Origin: a virus
Length of the DNA stretch: 32,902 nucleotides
IMG/VR virus record: IMGVR_UViG_3300030333_004328
Coordinates: 1 to 32,902 of that record
Direction: 5' to 3' (one strand)
Part shown: piece after piece, positions 22,702 to 31,500 of the stretch
Numbering within the stretch: position 1 is the first letter of the stretch
Layout: every line of letters starts with the position of its first letter
Notes under the pieces: generated by a model
Database searches by the model: none
Told to the model about the DNA's origin: nothing
What the model saw: only the letters and a program-made list of their open reading frames with translations
Made by a program: the position numbers and the translations under genes

Positions 22702-24096
22702 TTAAGCTTGAACTTGTCTAAACGGTACTCCGAAATTGTCTTGTAATGCTTGGAATAATGCAGTCCATTCTGCTTCTGCATTTGATCCTCCATCAGGAAT
22801 AGCAATAATTGCTCTCTTAGGACGAGGCATAAACGAGTCAGTTGAAGCACTTGGAGTTGTGTCTACCCAATCAATAATAAACTGAACATACTCTGTTGTC
22901 GCTGTAGAAAAATAATCTTCTCCAGATACTGGTCTATTGTAAATATCAGTTCCTGAATAAGGCCCAAATTTCTTTGCGTTTGCTCCTTTATTAGCCCAAA
23001 TTTCTTTTTGTGCAATAGAATATCCATGACCTGCTGGTTGTACTGCGTCTGTAGTAGCTGTAACAGTTGCGTTACAATCTAAATTACACCCTAAACCAAC
23101 ACTTGCTTCTACAACATAAGGACGATTCCACTTAACACTTCCAGCTCCTGAATTATTAACAATACCAGAATCATCATTAGCATCAGCAAAGTCAATTGCT
23201 AAAGACCAAGTTGAATCAGCATAAGCTTCTCCAGTTGCTTTAGGTAATACTTGAAGATCTGAACTATCAGCACTAAATGTTACTGTAGGTAAGTGCCAAG
23301 GACGATCTAATGTAATAGTTAAAGCAGTACTATCTACAGCTTCTACTCTATAATAAGTAGCGTTCCCAGCAGCAATTGTACCAGCAGCGCCAGTGTCAGG
23401 TAATGCGATAAAGTCACCAGCAGCTACATCAGTAGAGTTATATTGTATACTAGTTGCACAATTGATAATATTAGAACCTTTAGTTACTGTCCAATCTTCA
23501 TCATTATCATAAGTAGCAGCAGTTAAAACAGTAGTACTATTTCTTACTAAAGCAGCTCTAATAGTTGTTGCTGTTGCATCAGTATTATTCATTAAAGATC
23601 CTGGATCAGCATCAAGTTGCTCAGCAAGTCCCATAAGTACATCCCATGCAGCTCCATCAGGACATCCGCAAGCAGCTCCACAACATCTAGTTACATAACT
23701 ATATGTTTTTTTCATTGCTTGGTATCCATAACTTTTAGCAATTACAGGAGAGTTAAAAGTCATTGTTACACAATATTCTGTTTCACAATCAATGTTTTCA
23801 AGTGCACTAATTGTAGTTCTTTGACCAACAGCATCTACTGGATCTACCTCAGTCATCATAGTGATGTTATTAGGCATAATTACATCAGTTTTAGTATAAG
23901 AACCATCTGAATTTTGTACTGCAATATAAAATCCTGAAGTTAATTCTGCAATATTGATAGAACCATCATCAATAGAAGTATTGTCTTCAGCACTAAACAT
24001 ATATGCAATACCAGCAGTATCAGATCCTATCGCAGTATTATCTGTACTTGCAGTATCAGTTGGTGCAACTAAAACAGTTAAATTTTTCTTTTCCAT
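22702..24096 (-). CDS. Putative major tail or neck structural protein
   Basis: A 464-residue protein, Thr/Ala/Asp rich and beta-rich, with no signal peptide. Landmarks are 'YGYQAMKKTYSYVTRCCGAACGCPDG' in two parts at the end of the first third, an inserted region with 'YRVEAVDSTALTITLDRPWHLP', and the C-terminal 'EYVQFIIDWVDT ... RAIIAIPDGG ... LFQALQDNFGVPF'. An insertion domain in a beta-rich structural protein after head-completion genes fits a tail tube or similar abundant virion protein, but no family is certain. The start has the A-rich leader (TAAAATAAATTAAAATG). A hairpin follows the stop, marking a possible transcript boundary before the giant genes. Confidence 0.65.
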   Translation of the reverse strand: MEKKNLTVLVAPTDTASTDNTAIGSDTAGIAYMFSAEDNTSIDDGSINIAELTSGFYIAVQNSDGSYTKTDVIMPNNITMMTEVDPVDAVGQRTTISALENIDCETEYCVTMTFNSPVIAKSYGYQAMKKTYSYVTRCCGAACGCPDGAAWDVLMGLAEQLDADPGSLMNNTDATATTIRAALVRNSTTVLTAATYDNDEDWTVTKGSNIINCATSIQYNSTDVAAGDFIALPDTGAAGTIAAGNATYYRVEAVDSTALTITLDRPWHLPTVTFSADSSDLQVLPKATGEAYADSTWSLAIDFADANDDSGIVNNSGAGSVKWNRPYVVEASVGLGCNLDCNATVTATTDAVQPAGHGYSIAQKEIWANKGANAKKFGPYSGTDIYNRPVSGEDYFSTATTEYVQFIIDWVDTTPSASTDSFMPRPKRAIIAIPDGGSNAEAEWTALFQALQDNFGVPFRQVQA

Positions 24097-24107
24097 TTTA
24101 ATTTATT

Positions 24108-24869
24108 TTATTCGTTAATACTAGTTTTAAGCATTTTACTCTGGAACCCTGGATGGTCAATATCTCCCGCAACTATTTGAACAGCTAAATCCACAATCTC
24201 TTTATGTGTATGCTCAGATAATTCACAATTCTGATCAGTAGTAACAAGAGTACCACTATTATCAGGTAAAAGATACTGATTACCAGCAAATCCAGAAGGA
24301 TATGCAATCCTAGCAGGATGACGTAAATAATCAATATTAATTGATGTAATAGAAAAAGAACCATCTGTATAGACGAAAACCTTGTTTATATCACTCGCGC
24401 CCGCGCCTGTAGTACCGTATACAATAGGTACTTCCCTCCACTCAAAAGAGGGTGCATAAAAAGGATTCTTTAACGTATCATTTAAATCATCATGCTGTGT
24501 CTGAATACAATTTAATTTACCTTCACATCCAGATTTTGCGCCATTTGCTGTCATACGTAATGCAAACATATAACGCTCAACACCTGTGCTAGGTAAAATA
24601 ACTTCATAAACAGACGGATCCGATGATGTAGGAATAGCTGCGAAAATTTTATCTCTCACAACTAAATTCCTCAAATCATCAGTTCTTTTTTGACTAGCCT
24701 CAAAGCCAGCTGCTCTTGAATTATTCCCACTATATCTAGTTTTAATATAGATAGATTGGGCTTCATTAAGATACCAATCAATTTCTGGAACAAGGAAGTT
24801 ATTATAGTCTAGGCTATCTACCTTGTTAAGCTTCAGCTTAAACTCATAATGCATTTCCCCTACGTCCAT
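24108..24869 (-). CDS. Putative head-tail adaptor/neck protein
   Basis: A 253-residue protein. It has an N-terminal 'NNFLVPEIDWYLNEAQSIYIK' helix, a central region with 'VYEVILPSTGVERYMFALRM', a beta segment ('VFVYTDGSFSITSINIDYLRHPARI'), and a C-terminal block 'CELSEHTHKEIVDLAVQIV'. That C-terminal pattern (E-x-x-H-T-H-x-E-I-x-D-L-A-V) is known to me from structural proteins of Bacteroidetes phages, where genes in this position serve head-to-tail joining. The gene follows the capsid and the 293-residue gene directly. The adaptor assignment rests on position and this motif and is moderate. Confidence 0.6.
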   Translation of the reverse strand: MDVGEMHYEFKLKLNKVDSLDYNNFLVPEIDWYLNEAQSIYIKTRYSGNNSRAAGFEASQKRTDDLRNLVVRDKIFAAIPTSSDPSVYEVILPSTGVERYMFALRMTANGAKSGCEGKLNCIQTQHDDLNDTLKNPFYAPSFEWREVPIVYGTTGAGASDINKVFVYTDGSFSITSINIDYLRHPARIAYPSGFAGNQYLLPDNSGTLVTTDQNCELSEHTHKEIVDLAVQIVAGDIDHPGFQSKMLKTSINE

Positions 24870-24872
24870 TTA

Positions 24873-25754
24873 TTAATCTTTTTTAGTTTTCTTCTTAGCA
24901 GTAGTTTTAGTTTCTTTTACTTCTTCAGTAATTTCTTCTATAACTTCTTTCTTAGGAGAATAACCAGGTTTTCTCATTTCAAGAGTATCTTTAAGTTTTA
25001 CAAGCAATTCTTGATTTCCAGGAGAAAGTAAATAACTTACTGTATCATCATAGTCAAAACCTACTTGTTGATCATTATAAAGATACGCAGTACCTTTACG
25101 TCTCAAAATACCAAGTTTTTCTAAATCAAATATTAAAGCTTTTACTTTAATTTCTTCTGGACTCTTAGTCGCTTGTGTTATGAAATCGATAGGATTATCT
25201 TCTACAATTTCATAAAGTTTTGTGTAAACAAAATCATTAGAAGAATTTTCTACAGCTTTACCATAAAGTTTTAATATGTCTAACTTCTTTTCAGGAGAAA
25301 GATTATTAAAAATATCTATAGCTTTTGCTTTAGTTTGTACTTCTGCCGCTTGTTTCTCTATTTCAGTTTGCTCGTCATATATGACATATTTTGCACTAGG
25401 CCAAAGACCTTGTTCTAATTCTTTTTGAGAATTAGCTATAAACTTTGATGCTTTTAATACAAAAACCTGAAGTTCTTCCATAGGTTTACTAGTATCAAAA
25501 ATCATAGTTTGATCTTTTAGCTTAATTTTAAAATCATGCCAAAATTCATTAGTCGAGTTATTAGCTAAATTAACTCCTAAAGAAGAAGATAATCTAGCTT
25601 CGGTATCATCATCTAGACCAGTAGCTAACGCTCCCTTTTTTCTATCAAATAATACCTGAATTACATCTTGTGTATCCTGAAATTTGGTACGGCCTACTTT
25701 ATGTAAGCCGTGCCATTTTTCAGTCATTATTGGTTTCAAAAAAATATTTGCCAT
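24873..25754 (-). CDS. Capsid-adjacent hypothetical protein with Lys-rich tail
   Basis: A 293-residue, mostly helical protein. Residues 1-100 include 'LFDRKKGALATGLDDDTEARL' and 'NEFWHDFKIKLKDQTMIF'. The middle is helical ('EIEKQAAEVQTKAKAIDIF', 'SPEKKLDILKLYGKAV'), and the last 30 residues alternate acidic and basic runs (EEITEEVKETKTTAKKKTKKD). No signal peptide or enzyme motif is seen. It starts 28 bases after the capsid gene stop and ends 3 bases before the next gene, so it belongs to the head operon. It may be a head-completion or capsid-stabilising protein; no family is named. Confidence 0.7.
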   Translation of the reverse strand: MANIFLKPIMTEKWHGLHKVGRTKFQDTQDVIQVLFDRKKGALATGLDDDTEARLSSSLGVNLANNSTNEFWHDFKIKLKDQTMIFDTSKPMEELQVFVLKASKFIANSQKELEQGLWPSAKYVIYDEQTEIEKQAAEVQTKAKAIDIFNNLSPEKKLDILKLYGKAVENSSNDFVYTKLYEIVEDNPIDFITQATKSPEEIKVKALIFDLEKLGILRRKGTAYLYNDQQVGFDYDDTVSYLLSPGNQELLVKLKDTLEMRKPGYSPKKEVIEEITEEVKETKTTAKKKTKKD

Positions 25755-25782
25755 TTTTAAGTTTTAGTTAATTAATTCAATC

Positions 25783-27201
25783 TTAGTTCTCAGACAAGAT
25801 TAATTCACCACATCTAGTAACGTCATCAATTTGAACACCACATTGATCGTGAACAATCATTGTATAAGCATCTTTTGCATTGCTCATTAACCCACCTTTA
25901 TTTGCTCCATATGGAGTTTGTAAACCAGAAACGTAACCTAGTTTATAACCTCCTTTTTTATGTACATATTTAATATTACTTGTTCCACCTTTTCCACCAA
26001 AATCAAGGAAAGTAAATCTCATTGACTCAGTAGGTACAAGAAGTGAAGAATGTTGTTTGAAATTAATTTCTCTATCATCATACACAGGGTTGTGTCTTAA
26101 TGTTAAAGTAATTCCATTAGGTCCATTGTACTTCACAAATTGTCCACCAAAAGATAAATTGTTTCCGCTTCCTTGGATAAATTTAGAATCAGTAGTTAAG
26201 AAAGGAGCTGAAGAATTCATCATAGCTTGGTGGAATGCTAACATACCATACTCACCTGTATACGCTACAATATTTCTATTTGACATATCAACTCTTCCAA
26301 AGAAAATATCTAATAAGTATTCTCTAATTAACTTTTCAGTTAATTGCGAATAATGGTGTACATGAGAATCAGCTAACAATTCCTGAACACCAGGACCTGT
26401 TCTTGCTACTCTACCATTAGCCCCATTAACAGAATTGTTAGTTTGACCATACCATAGACCTCTTTCTTTTTCTTTATACCACTGGATCCAATACTCAGCC
26501 TCAGCATACTTTAACCATTTGTAGTCTTTGTATACTTTACCGTTAGCATCCATAAGTGCAGTTACTAAAGCTTGGTTAGCCGCATCACCAGTTACAGAAT
26601 ATTCTTTTCTATAAGTAGATAGATTAGAACGTAACTTCATTGGCATTGCGTAAGTAGTAGAACCACTTTGATCACCACCTTCTTCATACACAGAGAATAA
26701 TTTACTCCACTGTACTCCAACTTTAGTATAATCAGGATCTAAAAACGCATTTTGATCGTCACCCATTAATTGTAAGTAATAGATAAATCCATCACCATCT
26801 GCAACAGGCTCTCTTTGTACTCTACATAAATACTTTTTATCTGGAGTAATTACATCACCAGGCTTAAACCAGTCTTCGTCTAATTTAATTCTAAACTCAA
26901 CACCATATTTTCCTGGAGTACTACCAGTTTCCATATCTTCTATTGCAATTAAAGGTCTAGAAGATGATCCCATCATTTCCCATTCCCAATCGAATGAAGA
27001 AATTTCTTGAGTTCTTCCCATACCTTTAGTCATAGCAGTTAATGGATTATCTGCTATTCTAGACGCTGTAAACACACGAGTTAACACTTTGTCGAACTTA
27101 TGCGGCTCTGCCATAAACGCAGCTCCTAAATGATTCGTTTCAGTGAAATTGGCGTGCCATGGTCTAGTTAAAACCGTAAGTTTACTTTGTGCTCTCGCCA
27201 T
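25783..27201 (-). CDS. Major capsid protein
   Basis: A 472-residue protein just downstream of an acidic scaffold-like gene, the usual order for tailed phages. The sequence is typical of HK97-fold capsids of Bacteroidetes and marine phages: 'FDKVLTRVFTASRIADNPLTAM' early, 'SFDWEWEMMGSSSRPLIAI', a long spine-like helix region with many aromatic residues ('YAEAEYWIQWYKEKERGLWYG'), 'YLLDIFFGRVDMSNRNIVAYTG', and a C-terminal beta region with 'TLRHNPVYDDREI'. No signal peptide is present. It is not obviously cleaved, having no long N-terminal delta domain. It forms the shell. Recognition is by sequence style and context, not by a database search. Confidence 0.85.
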   Translation of the reverse strand: MARAQSKLTVLTRPWHANFTETNHLGAAFMAEPHKFDKVLTRVFTASRIADNPLTAMTKGMGRTQEISSFDWEWEMMGSSSRPLIAIEDMETGSTPGKYGVEFRIKLDEDWFKPGDVITPDKKYLCRVQREPVADGDGFIYYLQLMGDDQNAFLDPDYTKVGVQWSKLFSVYEEGGDQSGSTTYAMPMKLRSNLSTYRKEYSVTGDAANQALVTALMDANGKVYKDYKWLKYAEAEYWIQWYKEKERGLWYGQTNNSVNGANGRVARTGPGVQELLADSHVHHYSQLTEKLIREYLLDIFFGRVDMSNRNIVAYTGEYGMLAFHQAMMNSSAPFLTTDSKFIQGSGNNLSFGGQFVKYNGPNGITLTLRHNPVYDDREINFKQHSSLLVPTESMRFTFLDFGGKGGTSNIKYVHKKGGYKLGYVSGLQTPYGANKGGLMSNAKDAYTMIVHDQCGVQIDDVTRCGELILSEN

Positions 27202-27229
27202 TTTTTCAAATTTTAATTATTATTATTTA

Positions 27230-28444
27230 TTATATATCCCAACTTAAATCATTATTTTTAGATCCACCTCCCTTATTACTAAGTTTAGCTTTAGTATCTG
27301 TCATCGACTTTTTGTTTTGTAAAGCCGATTTTAGTTTACTACTGTAGTTACTAACTGCCTTTTTCTTTGTACCAGACAAATCAAATTTAGTCATTCGTAA
27401 ATACGCTCTTAAAATAAAATCATCAATTTCTTGAGATGCTTCCATCTCGTCAGCTTGGAATTTAGTTACATATGTTGGGTTGCCATCTGCTCCTGTAATC
27501 TTTACATTCGCATTTGTCATATATGATACTAAATCTTTTTTATGCTTACGTGACAGAGGAAATCCTTTGATCTCTTGAGAGTCCTTAATAGTCTCTTGAA
27601 TAGTATTTATTACTTCTACTCGTTTTTGTTCTTGCATTTTTTTAGACTCTTCTTGTTTTTTAGCTAATTGTTTTCTTTGTTGACTGTGGTATTCTGCTAA
27701 TCTAGCTTTTGCTTTCTCGGCATTCTTACCTAATTTACCTAAATCTTTATAATCATTAAGTGTTTCTTGAATTTCTTCATTACTATCGCCTCTTAATTTT
27801 AGAAATTCTGTTAAAACAGCTCTTTGATTCTGCTCACTCTTACTTATATCTAAGTTTAGTACATCTGTACCAGAATAAGCATTAGTAAAATCACTAACTC
27901 TACCACCATTCATCAAATGTGCAAGCAGTTCTTTACCTTCTTGAGGTAAACTTTGCTGAAAAGAATTAATTTCTTCGTTTACTCTTGCATTAATACTCTT
28001 CTCAAATGCATCAATTAACCCTTGTTCTGTTGAATCAAAGTCTTCATCGATGTCTAAAATCTCTTTTTCAGCTAACATTTTAGCAAAAAGCGAGAATTCA
28101 TTTTCATCTTCAGCCTCTATTGTCTCTTTTTTAGCAGGTTTTTCTTCTACATTTTCTTCAACCTCCTCTTTTTCTTCAACATTTTCTTCTTTAAACTCAG
28201 GTTCCTCTGTTTTTTCTTCTGTTTTTTCTGTTGATTCTTCTTCTTCAACCTTATTCACTTCAGATTTAGACTCTTCTTTAACAGAATCTAGATTCATAAG
28301 AGGATCTGCCTCTCCTTCATCTAGACCTAAAGCTGTGTCTATACCTGTTTCATCTATGTCCCACATAGCATCTAAGCTTTCTGTAGAACTAGTTGGTGCC
28401 TCAGTATTTAAGGCTTCTAAAATTTCATCTTTGTTTTCTGACAT
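27230..28444 (-). CDS. Probable capsid scaffolding protein
   Basis: A 404-residue, highly charged protein. Residues 1-115 are strongly acidic with Glu/Lys runs (EEEESTEKTEEKTEEPEF), the middle is helical ('LLAHLMNGGRVSDF', 'LTEFLKLRGDSNEEIQETL'), a coiled coil spans about 245-290 ('KAKARLAEYHSQQRKQLAKK'), and the C-terminus is basic (SKLKSALQNKKS, then LSNKGGGSKNNDLSW). Acidic coiled-coil proteins with a basic C-terminus, directly before the capsid gene, are the hallmark of phage scaffolds: the basic end binds the coat and the protein leaves before DNA packaging. The role is inferred from composition and position. Confidence 0.78.
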   Translation of the reverse strand: MSENKDEILEALNTEAPTSSTESLDAMWDIDETGIDTALGLDEGEADPLMNLDSVKEESKSEVNKVEEEESTEKTEEKTEEPEFKEENVEEKEEVEENVEEKPAKKETIEAEDENEFSLFAKMLAEKEILDIDEDFDSTEQGLIDAFEKSINARVNEEINSFQQSLPQEGKELLAHLMNGGRVSDFTNAYSGTDVLNLDISKSEQNQRAVLTEFLKLRGDSNEEIQETLNDYKDLGKLGKNAEKAKARLAEYHSQQRKQLAKKQEESKKMQEQKRVEVINTIQETIKDSQEIKGFPLSRKHKKDLVSYMTNANVKITGADGNPTYVTKFQADEMEASQEIDDFILRAYLRMTKFDLSGTKKKAVSNYSSKLKSALQNKKSMTDTKAKLSNKGGGSKNNDLSWDI

Positions 28445-28457
28445 AATTTACTATTTA

Positions 28458-28465
28458 CAAATATA
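28458..28465 (-). promoter_or_regulatory. Candidate -7 box (TATATTTG) before the scaffold gene
   Basis: TATATTTG on the minus strand matches TAnnTTTG, 13 bases before the ATG at 28444. The -33 element is weak: TTG lies 24 rather than about 19 bases upstream. If used, it would drive the head operon from an almost leaderless message. It is much weaker evidence than the 3155-3185 promoter. Confidence 0.35.
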
Positions 28466-28485
28466 ATTCAATTTAATTAGTTATC

Positions 28486-28537
28486 ATAACAACTTTTGTT
28501 ATAATTTTAAAGTTTTTAGCTATACTTATAGCCAAAA
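28486..28537 (-). terminator. Two consecutive hairpins in the gap between the large HEINH protein and scaffold genes
   Basis: Hairpin one (28514-28537) pairs TTTTGGCTATA with TATAGCTAAAA around two bases, with one G-T wobble. Hairpin two (28486-28502) pairs ATAACAA with TTGTTAT around a 3-base loop. Both lie in the 99-base gap. Neither has a clean U-run after it in the sense direction, so termination is uncertain; they may instead protect message ends or mark processing. Confidence 0.45.
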
Positions 28538-28543
28538 CATATT

Positions 28544-31500
28544 TTAGTCATCTAGTTGACTACCTACAGTGCCCACACCTGCAACACCATATGCTTTATT
28601 TAAATGGCTTTTTATTACTTTAAACCATTCACGTGATCCTATTTCAAGTATTTCACCATCACCACCTTTAAGAATTTTATAAAGACTATGTAAATCTTGA
28701 TTATTACCAATTTCTAAATATCTCGTTTTAGCTCCGTTTAACTTATATAATCGATTAAACAAATATTGTGCATGTTCATCAGTATAATCACCTAGTTTTA
28801 AACCAGGATATTTACTAGCTATAATATCTCTTGCAGTCATTGCTTTAACTTGTTGCTCATATGGTTTCATTTGATAAGTGTACCAATCTTCTGCATCTCC
28901 TAACTTATTATTTGTTATATAAGTTCTTTTTGGATTAATCTTATTTCCCTTACCATATATACCTTCTAACATTAATTTTTGATCGGTTACCCATTGATCA
29001 TAGTCAGCTAATTCTTTTTTAGTCCAACCCGACTTAGGGCCCATACCCTTTTCAAGACTTTTTGTATAAGCAATAATATCTTTGTCTAGTTTATTAAGTA
29101 ATTGTTGGCCTGTTTTTGTTTCAACAAGATCAACTAGTTTAAATTGACCATCTGGCAAGTCAATTCTTAATTGTGGGAGGTTGTTTTTATCAAATTGTAT
29201 ATTACCCCATTTTCCTTCGGATTTTAAATAATATTTACCTCTAACACTAGGATGAACTTCTAGCGTAAAATAATTATCATAATCTCCTTGACCTTTTATA
29301 TTTAAATCTTTTGATGTTTGTTTTGGATTATAATATAATTTATTTATATTTTTAGCTAAACTAGGATTATAAGGACCTATAGAATAATTATCCATTATAT
29401 TAATTCCTCTAGCCATATGCTGTGTACCACCAGCATTTCTACCTACAGCACTAAACATATGATTTATTTCATGTCTTATACTATTCATCATATCTCCTAT
29501 ACGTGCATCATCAGCCTGCCACACATTTATTTTATAATTAGATTTATTTTTTGTACTCTTATTTGCAAAATCAGCAAGACTACTACCTTTACTACCTGCA
29601 TTAAATGTAATATTTATATTACCATCCATATCTTTGATATGCATATTAATATTATTTCTATATATATCTTTATAATTATTTACTAAATTTTCTTGTCCTC
29701 TTAAAATGTTTCCACGTCTATCAAATAAATGAGGGTAATGGGCTTTTATTTCACTCATTACATATTGATCGCTTTTATAATAATTAGTACGTTTTTTAAT
29801 ATAGTTTTTTAACCAAGGTAAATAGTGCGATTCCCAATTTGTTGGTAATCTTTTCCCTATACCTGGTTCACCATCTATCATTATTTTTTTCTCATACCCT
29901 TTAACTTTACCAATTCTAGGACTTCCTGTTGTATTTCTAATTCCATTTACATTAGTCATTGTTACACCATCATCACTAAGATTTTTCTTATTTTGATTTA
30001 TAACTTTTTGCGCATCTTTTGATGACATACCAAAAGCTTTACGTAATCTTGGAGAATTAGCCGCATATTTAAATATCTTGTTAAATAATAAACCACCTCC
30101 AGTTATCATCAATAATTCATTAAAGTTTGTTGGCATTACACCTTCCCCAAGCCATTTCACTCCACTTACAAATGGTTTACTAGCATAGTTCCACATTAGA
30201 TCATTCTGATTAAAATCATATTTTTCTCTAATTTTATCTGGATTGTCTGTTCCATAATAACCCATATTGTAATCAATAATAGGCATAAGGCTATTTATTT
30301 TCTGAAAAGAAAGAGCTTCCTGATCAGTCCAACTATTTGGATTTTTTAAATCTATTTTTAATTTATCATTTTTATCATAAATAACATCCCAATTCTTTTC
30401 TAATGTAACCATATTTGAGAATTGTGTAATTTGATTTGATAGTTCTTTATCTTTTACACGGTAATCTCTGCCACTTTCGTTTTTAAAATACCAATCATTA
30501 CCGTGCTGATAAGCATCTCCAAAATTATATGCAGTACCATCATCACCAAAAAACATTGTATAGTCATTATATGTAGGAACGTTAGTAGGCTCAAGTACAG
30601 ATCTATATGAATTTATATTTGCCACTTGCTTTGAAGTAGCTTCATTACCTGATGCATCTAACATAACTCGACCTTGATTTTGATACTTAGCCATTTTAGA
30701 TTGATACTTAGTAAGGTTTTCATATTCTGTTCTTATCTTTCTATTTTCATTTACTAAAGACTTTATTCTGTCACTCATTTGATTATATACAGTTCCACCA
30801 TGCTCAGCGACTTGTCTTATGTTTCTAGCATTATTTATATTACTTGCGTTTTCAGAATATTTAGCCATATGATCTATAGGCTGAGAAGCAGGTATTTGAA
30901 AATAAGGAGCTAAAGCAAGTGCTCCTCCTGTTTCGCTTAATGCTTCTAATAACATATCTACACTATTGTATTGCATGTTTGTTTTACTAGGCTCAAAATG
31001 ACCATCTCTATTATATTTACCTCCCATAGTTTCAAGATTACTATATAAAGATTTATTTGTAAATAAAGGGTGATTAGGTTTTCTATACTCTTCATCTGAA
31101 AAACCTTCTAACTCTTTATAATTACCACTTGCAAATATACCTTTTATATCCATATCATCCTCACTATCATCTTTTATATCAAATTCTTTTTTAAACAAAT
31201 TATACAACATCATTTGATCTTCATCTAATTCTGTGTTATATTTATCTCTAAGACTTGTTTTACTGCTAGGAGCCATTGAAGCTAAATAATTTGACACCTC
31301 AGTGCTAGGCGCGTACCCGAGAGGTATTTCATCTATTCTCATTGCAGGATTTGTGATAAGTTTTTCACCTGGATTTAATACACCTTGATAAATACCATCA
31401 GCATAAATAGCTACAGGAAAAGATTGCCTTCCTTCTAAAACTCTTGCATCCATTCCTTCATCATCATTCCATAAAAAAGTTGCAGAAGTCCCGTCAGGAG

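Noticed and set aside
24108-27201. Firm assignment to crAss-like phages
   Set aside because: Gene order (scaffold, capsid, adaptor) and host phylum fit, but no terminase, portal or polymerase is in the window, so the family cannot be decided.
28050-28466. Plus-strand Ser-rich open frame opposite the scaffold gene
   Set aside because: It is the antisense shadow of Glu/Lys-rich coiled-coil codons; it is low-complexity and lies fully within a well-supported minus-strand gene.
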